Origin: Candidatus Elarobacter sp.
GTDB taxonomy: Bacteria; Vulcanimicrobiota; Vulcanimicrobiia; Vulcanimicrobiales; Vulcanimicrobiaceae
DNA length: 5,714 nt
NCBI GenBank assembly: GCA_030150085.1
Contig: JASLGJ010000044.1
Coordinates: 1 to 5,714 of the forward strand
Direction: 5' to 3'
Shown: in pieces, positions 1 to 5,504 of the stretch
Layout of the letters: the number at the start of each line of letters is the position of its first letter
Position numbering within the stretch: position 1 is the stretch's first letter
Notes under the pieces: model-generated
The model's database searches: none
What the model was told of the DNA's origin: nothing
The model's input: the letters and a program-made list of their open reading frames with translations, nothing else
Position numbers and translations under genes: made by a program

Positions 1-105
1 TACATCCTCAACGACGGGCGGATCGAGGTCAGCGGCTCGGCCCAGGACGTGCTCGACTCGCCGATCGCGCGCACGTTCTACCTGGGCGAAGGGTTCCGTT
101 TGTGA
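1..105 (+). CDS. lptB: LptB, LPS export ABC transporter ATPase (C-terminal end only)
   Basis: This is the 3' end of a gene that begins outside the window; 34 codons remain, ending in TGA at 103-105. The translated tail begins YILNDGRIEVSG, the usual closing strand region of ABC ATPases, and ends YLGEGFRL. That ending closely matches the YLGExFRL C-terminus of LptB, a family-specific tail that touches the nucleotide-binding domain partner and is needed for function in E. coli LptB. The Walker and signature motifs lie upstream and cannot be seen. LptB sits on the cytoplasmic side of the inner membrane and powers LPS extraction through the LptF/G-type permease. The next gene, which overlaps this one by four bases, is just such a permease, which strongly supports the call. 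Confidence 0.9.
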   Translation, partial: YILNDGRIEVSGSAQDVLDSPIARTFYLGEGFRL

Positions 106-1253
106 CCGGCACCCAGGCCCTGGGCCGGGCCCGCACGCACTCGCCGCTCTGGCCGCCGACCATCATGGACCGTTACCTGGTGAGCGAGCTGGGCGGGCCG
201 TTCGCCTTCGGGCTGTCGGCCTTCACCCTGATCTTCGTGGCGACCCAGCTGCTGGCGATCGGGCGGCTCGTCTCCGAGCAGCACGCCCCGCTCTGGGCCG
301 CGGTCGAGTACTTCCTGTGGGACATGCCGCAGTTTCTGCTGCTGGTGATCCCGATGGCGATGCTGCTCGGCACGCTGCTGGCGATGCAGCGGCTCTCGAG
401 CGAGAGCGAGATCACCGCCATGAAGGCCGGCGGCATCTCGCTGGCCCGGATCGTCGCGCCCCTGCTGCTGGTCGGCTTCGTCGTCTCGCTGGTCGCGCTG
501 GCGGTCCAGGAGCTGTTCGTGCCGCTGGCCAACGACCGCGCCGCCTACGTGCGCCAGCAGGCCATCGAGCACGTCTCGGCGGCCTCGTCGGGCAACCTGT
601 CCGCGGTCACCGCCCTGCCGGGGGGCGGCAAGCAGGTCACCATCGCGGGCGGGCTCGACCTGCCGACCCAGACCCTGCTCAACGTCACCGTGATCCGCTA
701 CGACGCGCGCCAGAAGCCGCAGGAGTTCGTGATCGCCGACAGCGCGCGCTACGCGCCGCCGACCTGGACCTTTCACAACGCGACGACCTACCACTTCGCG
801 CCCGACGGCTCGACCCAGACGATCAACTCCGGCACGCTGGCGGTCGACATCGGCGAGCGGCCCAACCAGATCGCCAAGCAGACCCTCAACATCACCGATC
901 CCGAGCAGCTCTCGCGGGCCGAGATCGCGGAGCGGCTCGACTCGGGCCAGCTCTCGCCCCAGCAGCGCAAGTCGTTCACCGCGACCTACGCCTCCAAGCT
1001 GGCCCGCCCGTTCGCCTCGTTCGTGTTCATCCTGATCGCGGTGCCGTTCGGGCTGCGCCCGGTGCGCGGGGGCGGGACGGGGCTGGGCTTCGGCCTGGCG
1101 GTCGCGATCGTGTTCGTCTACTACGTGATCTCGACGGTCTTCCTGAGCGTCGGGGCGCTGGCGACCGGGCTGGCCGGGATCGCGGCCTGGACCCCCAACC
1201 TGCTGTTCACCGTGATCGGGGCCTGGCTCTTGCGCCGCGCCTCCCGGGTTTGA
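102..1253 (+). CDS. LptF/LptG (YjgP/YjgQ) family LPS export permease
   Basis: Inner-membrane permease of the LPS transport machine, partner of LptB. The 383-residue protein has the family layout: hydrophobic segments near residues 33-53, 69-95 and 117-137, a large polar periplasmic domain (about 138-300, the beta-jellyroll region), then segments near 302-318, 325-348 and 359-377. Between the second and third segments, residues 99-113 read SSESEITAMKAGGIS, matching the conserved cytoplasmic coupling helix that docks into LptB. The GTG start at 102 overlaps the lptB stop and has GAAGGG eight bases upstream, so translational coupling is likely. An alternative start is ATG 165 (residue 22, MDRYLVSEL), which fits the usual family N-terminus better but lacks a visible ribosome binding site; the first 21 residues may therefore be untranslated. 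I cannot tell LptF from LptG. Only one such gene is present here, as in Cyanobacteria, where a single permease may form a homodimer. Confidence 0.92.
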   Translation: MTGTQALGRARTHSPLWPPTIMDRYLVSELGGPFAFGLSAFTLIFVATQLLAIGRLVSEQHAPLWAAVEYFLWDMPQFLLLVIPMAMLLGTLLAMQRLSSESEITAMKAGGISLARIVAPLLLVGFVVSLVALAVQELFVPLANDRAAYVRQQAIEHVSAASSGNLSAVTALPGGGKQVTIAGGLDLPTQTLLNVTVIRYDARQKPQEFVIADSARYAPPTWTFHNATTYHFAPDGSTQTINSGTLAVDIGERPNQIAKQTLNITDPEQLSRAEIAERLDSGQLSPQQRKSFTATYASKLARPFASFVFILIAVPFGLRPVRGGGTGLGFGLAVAIVFVYYVISTVFLSVGALATGLAGIAAWTPNLLFTVIGAWLLRRASRV

Positions 1254-1255
1254 GC

Positions 1256-2218
1256 GTGATCTCGATCCTGCCCGGGATCGGCGGCGTCATCCTGATCACG
1301 CTGGTGGCGGGCGGGATCGCCTACATCGGCGACCGGGTCGGGCACCAGGTCGGGCGCAAGCGGCTGACCATGTTCGGGCTGCGGCCCAAGTACACGTCGA
1401 CGATCGTGGCCGTCGGGACCGGCATGCTGATCGCGCTCTCGGTGACCCTGATCGCCCTGATCGCCTCGAGCTACGTGCGGACCGCGTTCTTCCGCATCGG
1501 CCAGCTCAGCGCGCAGATCAACCAGCTCCAGTCCCAAGCGCTCGAGCAGGAGAACGAGCTCAAGAAGACCCGCAGCGACAACATCGTGCTGGCCTACCAC
1601 CAGCTGATCGCGCCGCCGGCGGTGATCGACCTCTCGCGCCCCGAGGCCGAGCAGCTGCGCGCGTTCTCGGCCTTCTTCGACGAGACGGTGCGCTACGTCA
1701 ACAGCACCTACACCCGGGTCGGCCTGCAGGCCTACCGCAAGACCTCGGCCGACCCCCAGATCCGGGCCAACCTGGCCCAGGTGCTGCACGACGCGCGCGA
1801 CCGCGAGGCGGCCCTGGGCAGCGTGCCGTCGCCGGCCCTGTTCGTACCGGTCGCGGCCCAGAACCTGTTCCGCGGCGAGACGATCTCGTTCTACTTCCCG
1901 TCCTGGACCGACAAGCAGATCCTGCGCGCCGGCGAGGAGGTCGCCAGCATCGACGTCGAGGGCGGCAAGCCGATCGCCCCGCCGGACTACCAGCGCCTGC
2001 AGTCGCGGGCCTTCGCCGAGATGACCAAGCGCCAGTTCCCCGCCCCGCTGTTCGCCCTGGGCACGAGCGGCTTCGACCCGGTCAAGCTGCAGACCGCGAA
2101 CGCCGAGCTGGCCCGGGTCAAGGGCAAGTTCCGCCTTGTGGCCCGCTCCGAGACCGACGTCTACCCCCACACCGGCGGCTTCATCCTGGCCGTCAGCGTC
2201 GACCCCGCCCGCTCGTGA
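1256..2218 (+). CDS. DUF3084-family membrane protein with coiled coil
   Basis: A 320-residue protein that I recognise as DUF3084, a family best known from Cyanobacteria and without an established function. Two hydrophobic segments (about 3-23 and 50-72) flank a strongly basic loop containing GDRVGHQVGRKRL and MFGLRPKYTSTI, the family's hallmark. By the positive-inside rule the loop is cytoplasmic, so the rest of the protein should be periplasmic. Residues about 78-106 (QLSAQINQLQ...EQENELKK) look like a coiled coil, followed by a mixed soluble domain of about 210 residues with no catalytic motif I recognise. GTG 1256 begins two bases after the permease stop. TTG 1250, overlapping that stop as TTGA, would add two residues and is equally possible; neither has a clear Shine-Dalgarno site, so coupling to the upstream gene is likely. 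Its place in an lpt operon suggests an envelope role, which is inference. Confidence 0.85.
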   Translation: MISILPGIGGVILITLVAGGIAYIGDRVGHQVGRKRLTMFGLRPKYTSTIVAVGTGMLIALSVTLIALIASSYVRTAFFRIGQLSAQINQLQSQALEQENELKKTRSDNIVLAYHQLIAPPAVIDLSRPEAEQLRAFSAFFDETVRYVNSTYTRVGLQAYRKTSADPQIRANLAQVLHDARDREAALGSVPSPALFVPVAAQNLFRGETISFYFPSWTDKQILRAGEEVASIDVEGGKPIAPPDYQRLQSRAFAEMTKRQFPAPLFALGTSGFDPVKLQTANAELARVKGKFRLVARSETDVYPHTGGFILAVSVDPARS

Positions 2219-2237
2219 GCGCCGGGCGCACGCGGCC

Positions 2238-2630
2238 GTGACCGTGCTCGGCCTGGACCCCGGGACGCGCAAGTGCGGCTTCGCGGTCGTGAGCGGGCTG
2301 GGCGCACCGCCCCTGCGGCTGGGCATCGTGCCGCTCGCCGGTCTGGAGGCGGGCCTGCGCGAGGTGCTGGCGGCGACCCCGGTCGAGCTGGCCGCCCTCG
2401 GGCGCGGCACGAACGCCGGCCCCGTGGCCGAGGTGGTGCGCGGGCTGGGGCTGCGGGTCGAGCTGGTCGACGAGTACGAGACCACCCTGCGGGCCCGGGC
2501 GCGCTACTTCCAGGACCATCCCCCGCGCGGCTGGCGGGCCCTGATCCCGCGCGGGATGCTCCTCCCCGAGCGCCCGATCGACGACTACGCGGCCCTGCTG
2601 ATCGCCGAACGCTTCCTCAAGGGTTCTTAA
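2238..2630 (+). CDS. RuvC/YqgF-like RNase H-fold nuclease (putative pre-16S rRNA processing or Holliday junction resolvase)
   Basis: A small 130-residue protein, close to the 138 residues of E. coli YqgF. It opens MTVLGLDPGTRKCGFAVV, the first beta hairpin of the RNase H fold with the catalytic aspartate at D7. The second acidic site is in VELVDEYETT (D78/E79), matching the DERLTT motif of YqgF. The third is in PIDDYAALLIAERFL (D115/D116), matching the final metal-binding aspartate. All expected metal-ligand positions are therefore kept. The KCG after the first aspartate resembles the cyanobacterial variant more than proteobacterial RuvX. YqgF homologues process the 5' end of 16S rRNA; junction cleavage has also been proposed. 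GTG 2238 is chosen because it places the DPG motif at the usual distance; an ATG at 2136 in the same frame would overlap the previous gene by 83 nt. No strong ribosome binding site is visible and the gap to DUF3084 is only 19 nt, so it is probably co-transcribed and coupled. Confidence 0.85.
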   Translation: MTVLGLDPGTRKCGFAVVSGLGAPPLRLGIVPLAGLEAGLREVLAATPVELAALGRGTNAGPVAEVVRGLGLRVELVDEYETTLRARARYFQDHPPRGWRALIPRGMLLPERPIDDYAALLIAERFLKGS

Positions 2631-2646
2631 TGAGGGGAGGAGTCCG

Positions 2647-2742
2647 GTGCGCCGTTTCGGTATAGCGGAATCGGCATGCGTTCCGTATCGAGCGCGTCGT
2701 CGTCGTGCCTGTCGCGGTGGGAACCGAGGCGGGCTCTGGTAG
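2647..2742 (+). CDS. Possible 31-codon upstream ORF / leader peptide (speculative)
   Basis: In the spacer before the SLH porin gene, GTG 2647 follows a very good Shine-Dalgarno sequence (GGAGG at 2636-2640, six bases away) and opens a frame of 31 codons ending at TAG 2740-2742. The predicted peptide is basic, with a cluster RARRRRACR. Codons 17-20 are four consecutive CGT arginine codons (2695-2706), preceded by a CGA two codons earlier; these T- and A-ending codons differ from the C- and G-ending codons that dominate neighbouring genes. It could be a leader peptide or a tiny gene, or the purine-rich stretch could be a chance leftover after the yqgF-like stop. No homology is recognised. Nothing beyond the start context supports translation. 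Confidence 0.15.
   Translation: MRRFGIAESACVPYRARRRRACRGGNRGGLW
2651..2675 (+). promoter_or_regulatory. Small imperfect hairpin or operator-like dyad upstream of porin gene
   Basis: GCCGTTTC (2651-2658) can pair with GAATCGGC (2668-2675), giving four G-C pairs, one T-T mismatch and three more pairs around a nine-base loop that contains TATAGC. No T-run follows, so it is a poor terminator for the upstream operon. It could be an RNA structure in the porin leader or a binding site for a regulator. The stem is short enough to arise by chance in GC-rich DNA. Confidence 0.2.
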
Positions 2743-2745
2743 CAT
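2737..2745 (+). promoter_or_regulatory. Weak extended -10 promoter candidate for SLH porin gene
   Basis: TGGTAGCAT has the TGnTAnnnT form of an extended -10 element and lies in a stretch less GC-rich than the flanking genes. No convincing -35 box is seen about 17 bases upstream. A start about seven bases downstream would fall almost on the ribosome binding site, leaving a very short leader, which argues against it. A second AT-rich hexamer, TATAGC at 2661-2666, would give a longer leader but also lacks a -35 box. A promoter somewhere in 2631-2760 is likely because the porin gene follows a 132-nt gap and starts a different functional unit. Confidence 0.25.
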
Positions 2746-2752
2746 CTCTCTC

Positions 2753-2757
2753 GGAGG
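2753..2757 (+). promoter_or_regulatory. Ribosome binding site that fixes the SLH porin start
   Basis: GGAGG lies five bases before ATG 2763. The longer in-frame reading from ATG 2676 has no such site and would put 29 non-signal-like residues before a clear signal peptide, so ATG 2763 is the start. Confidence 0.85.
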
Positions 2758-2762
2758 ACACG

Positions 2763-5414
2763 ATGAAGCGTCTCGCTACCCTCGTCCTCGCAGCGGGCTT
2801 CGGATTGGGCTCGCTGCTGGCGCTGGGTCAGGGCGTCTCGGCCACCCCGTTTTCGGACGTGCCGGCGAACCACTGGGCCTACCAGGCGATCCAGTCGCTG
2901 GCCGCCGACGGGCTGGTCGAGGGGTATCCCGACGGTAAGTTCAAGGGCGACCGCCCCCTGACGCGCTACGAGATGGCGGTGTTGGTGGCACGCGTCATCG
3001 CGAAGCTCCAGGCCAACGGCGCGGGCTACGCCTCCAAAGCCGATCTCGACAAGCTGCAGAAGCTCATCGACGCGCTCAAGGACGAGCTCGACTCGCTCGG
3101 CGTGCGCGTGACCAACCTCGAGGACGCGCTCGACGCGCTCGACAAGCGCACCAAGTTCGCGCAGTCGATCCAGTTCCACGGCACGATCCTCGACAACAAC
3201 TCGTACCGCCAGCGCTACGGCGTGCCGCAGACGATCGCGCACGGCGGCATCGACCCGTTCGTGAACGTGTTCCTGACCGCGCCCGACAGCAACAGCCCGC
3301 TCGAGCAGGCCGGGGCGGGCAACCTGGTGCGCTTCGACGACAAGCTCAACTTCACGTACGCGATCAACGAGAACCTGAGCGTCTCGCTGCCGATCCACAT
3401 CATCAACTACGAGTACGGCGGCGAGTTCACGCCCCAGGCCAAGTACTCGATCCAGCCCGACGTGGTGGTGAACCTGGCCCGCACCGGCGCCTTCACCAAC
3501 GTCTACCTGCGCGACGGCCAGCTCGACAACCTCAAGTCCTCGCGGGTCGGCCTGACCTACCGCGCGCCCGACGCGACCCAGCAGGGCCCGGGCTACGAGA
3601 ACCCCGTCCAGCCCTACGAGAAGGGCTTCGAGATCGGGGGCGTGCTCAACGGGCTGACCGAGTTCCAGTTCTCCTGGACGCGCCTGGACCAGTCGTACAT
3701 CAACACCCTGACCAACGTCGCCGACCCGACCGGCGAGTTCGCCCAGAACAACTACTTCTTCATCGTCACCCGCCCGCAGACGAGCTACATCCAGCCCGGC
3801 GCGCCCAACTCGGGGGCCGGGGCGCAGAAGACCGACGTCTACACCGCCTCCAACGGCCCGCTGACCTCGGTCTACCTCTCGCGCAAGGCCCAGATCGGCA
3901 CGGTCTACATCTCCGCGGTCAACGGCACGGTCTGCACCTCGGCGGCCCTGACGCCGGCCGGCGGCGCCTGCCCGATCGCGGGCGGCGGCTGGTACTTCAT
4001 CGACCAGACGAACCAGGTCGTGTTCACCACCCCGCTGCCGGTCGGCACGACGGTCGCGATCACCTACGTCGGGCTGACCTACACCAACAACGACCAGTAC
4101 CAGCGCTACCACGCCAACGCCCGCATCAACCAGAAGTTCAAGGGCCTGCCGGGCGCGGAGCTGGGCGTCTCGTTCAGCCGCATCTTCGACTTCGCCGATC
4201 TCTCGAACTCGCAGGGCACGAACTTCTACCAGTCCGCGCCCAACGCGAGCGCGGCCGGCAACGGCTTCGGCGTGGTGAGCGACACCGTGTTCGGGGTCGA
4301 CGCCCAGGTGCCGCTGGCGTTCATCCACATCGGGCGCGACCGCACCAACAGCCCGGTGCTCTTCGGCGAGGGTGCGTACAGCAAGTACACGCCGGACTTC
4401 TACAACACGCCGGCCGTCACCGACAGCGGCGCGGTCGTCGGGCTGCGGCTGAAGATCGCCAACGCCACCGCCACGGTGCAGTACCAGGCCGTGGGCGCCA
4501 ACTTCATGAGCGGCGCGCCGCTGCGCTACTTCGGCCCCGCGCCCTCGACCTTTGGGTTCTGGCGCGGCAACTACTTCCCGGGCTTCTTCGGCTTCGCGAA
4601 CAACCTGGCGATCAACCAGATCTTCGACGGCGCCGTGGGCACCACGACCCGCACCAACCCGGCGAACACCTACATCTACCCGATCTTCAACCCGTTCGTG
4701 GCCAGCGGGCCCTCGTACTTCAGCGCGTTCGCGCCCAACACGCAGGGCTTCACCCTCAACCTGACCGCGCCGATCCAGGTCGGCGACACCACGGTCCAGG
4801 GCCGCGCGCTGGCGCAGCACCTGACCGAGCTGACCCCCAACGGGTTCGGCCAGCTCGCCTACGGGCCGGGCTTCGCCTCGGGCACCAAGCTCAAGCTCGA
4901 CAAGTTCGAGGGCGGCGTGCAGTTCGGCGTGCCGGTGTTCGGCCAGAAGCTCGCGCTCAACCTGAGCGCGTCGCTCGAGCACCTCAACCGCAACGACAAG
5001 ACCGGCTACGCCTACGTGCCGTTCAACACCGGCGTGCAGGGCGCGGACCCCGGCGCGGTCGCCGCCAACAACGCCTACCTGGCGGGCGGCGCGACGCCGG
5101 TGCTGTTCTTCCCGAACTACATCGACACGTACCACACCACGTACGCCGCCGGCGCGACGCTGCCGGTCACCAAGGACGTGGTCTTCGGCTTGGTCTACAA
5201 CACCCAGAAGTACCACGGCTCGTACGGGACGACGCTGGGCCAGAACATCTCCGAGCGCAAGGACGTGTACTCGGCGACGGTCACCTACAACATCCCCAAG
5301 ACGACCAGCTCCGTGTCGGCGCTCTTCCGCAACCAGAAGTACACCGACAACGTGATCCCGTCGTACAACTTCAACCAGAACCGCGAAGACCTCAACTTCA
5401 CGGTCCGCTTCTGA
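2763..5414 (+). CDS. SLH-domain outer-membrane beta-barrel protein (OmpM/SlpA-like porin)
   Basis: An 883-residue exported protein. Residues 1-27 are a signal peptide with two basic residues, a hydrophobic core and a likely cut after VSA (27). One SLH domain follows at about 30-80, with F30-SDV, HWAY (37-40), GYPDGKF (54-60) and the core motif TRYEMAV (67-73). Residues about 92-130 form heptads rich in Leu, Asp and Lys, a predicted coiled coil crossing the periplasm. From about 132 to the end the chain is rich in Asn, Tyr, Phe, Gly and Thr with alternating strand patterns, and it closes LNFTVRF: a terminal Phe in a BamA-type beta signal. This SLH-coiled-coil-barrel plan is known from OmpM, Deinococcus SlpA and cyanobacterial porins, where SLH binds a cell-wall polymer and tethers the outer membrane. 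It is larger than typical OmpM (about 400-500 residues). The only two cysteines (C391, C403) lie in a probable surface insert. Substrate is unknown, and I see no clear OprB signature. Confidence 0.88.
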   Translation: MKRLATLVLAAGFGLGSLLALGQGVSATPFSDVPANHWAYQAIQSLAADGLVEGYPDGKFKGDRPLTRYEMAVLVARVIAKLQANGAGYASKADLDKLQKLIDALKDELDSLGVRVTNLEDALDALDKRTKFAQSIQFHGTILDNNSYRQRYGVPQTIAHGGIDPFVNVFLTAPDSNSPLEQAGAGNLVRFDDKLNFTYAINENLSVSLPIHIINYEYGGEFTPQAKYSIQPDVVVNLARTGAFTNVYLRDGQLDNLKSSRVGLTYRAPDATQQGPGYENPVQPYEKGFEIGGVLNGLTEFQFSWTRLDQSYINTLTNVADPTGEFAQNNYFFIVTRPQTSYIQPGAPNSGAGAQKTDVYTASNGPLTSVYLSRKAQIGTVYISAVNGTVCTSAALTPAGGACPIAGGGWYFIDQTNQVVFTTPLPVGTTVAITYVGLTYTNNDQYQRYHANARINQKFKGLPGAELGVSFSRIFDFADLSNSQGTNFYQSAPNASAAGNGFGVVSDTVFGVDAQVPLAFIHIGRDRTNSPVLFGEGAYSKYTPDFYNTPAVTDSGAVVGLRLKIANATATVQYQAVGANFMSGAPLRYFGPAPSTFGFWRGNYFPGFFGFANNLAINQIFDGAVGTTTRTNPANTYIYPIFNPFVASGPSYFSAFAPNTQGFTLNLTAPIQVGDTTVQGRALAQHLTELTPNGFGQLAYGPGFASGTKLKLDKFEGGVQFGVPVFGQKLALNLSASLEHLNRNDKTGYAYVPFNTGVQGADPGAVAANNAYLAGGATPVLFFPNYIDTYHTTYAAGATLPVTKDVVFGLVYNTQKYHGSYGTTLGQNISERKDVYSATVTYNIPKTTSSVSALFRNQKYTDNVIPSYNFNQNREDLNFTVRF

Positions 5415-5420
5415 CGCGAA

Positions 5421-5486
5421 CTGACGGCCGGGTCGCCCGTGGAGGGCGGCTCGGTCCGTCAGGACCGCGAGGTCTCGGGCTCTTTT
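5421..5486 (+). terminator. Two-hairpin probable transcription terminator after SLH porin gene
   Basis: Six bases after the porin stop, 5421-5438 pairs with 5444-5462. The stem has 18 pairs with a single bulged T at 5455, three G-T (G-U) pairs or fewer, and a five-base loop GTGGA. Directly after it, a second hairpin can form in either of two ways: GACC/GGTC around a GCGA tetraloop (5463-5474), or CC-CGA with TCGGG (5465-5479, one bulged G). The second form is followed at once by CTCTTTT (5480-5486). A long GC-rich stem alone lacks an adjacent T-run, so the second hairpin plus T4 may be the actual release point, and the first may protect the mRNA 3' end. The T-run is short, so efficiency is uncertain. 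Confidence 0.65.
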
Positions 5487-5492
5487 GGTTGT

Positions 5493-5497
5493 AGGAG
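5493..5497 (+). promoter_or_regulatory. Ribosome binding site for the 3'-truncated gene
   Basis: AGGAG stands seven bases before GTG 5505, an ideal spacing. It supports this GTG as a true start even though most of the gene lies outside the window. Confidence 0.7.
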
Positions 5498-5504
5498 TCG
5501 GATC

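Noticed and set aside
317..1255. Upstream extension of the DUF3084 frame through the permease gene
   Set aside because: The part before 1250 is an Arg/Ala/Gly-rich out-of-frame reading of the permease gene. The recognisable DUF3084 protein starts only at 1250-1256, right at the permease stop.
2136..2237. An earlier ATG start for the nuclease inside the DUF3084 gene
   Set aside because: It would add 34 Pro/Thr/Ser-rich residues before the first catalytic strand and overlap DUF3084 by 83 nt. The RNase H fold normally begins only a few residues before the DPG motif.
1121..2485. A minus-strand open frame opposite the permease, DUF3084 and nuclease genes
   Set aside because: Same cause: GC-rich third positions remove stops. 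The predicted protein is low-complexity and crosses three well-supported plus-strand genes.
2667..2684. GGAA-N10-TTCC dyad around GCATGC as an operator
   Set aside because: Only four bases match on each side and the centre is not symmetrical apart from the GCATGC hexamer; this is within chance expectation.
2676..2762. An earlier ATG for the SLH porin
   Set aside because: It has no ribosome binding site and would bury the signal peptide behind 29 polar residues, whereas ATG 2763 has GGAGG and a textbook signal sequence.
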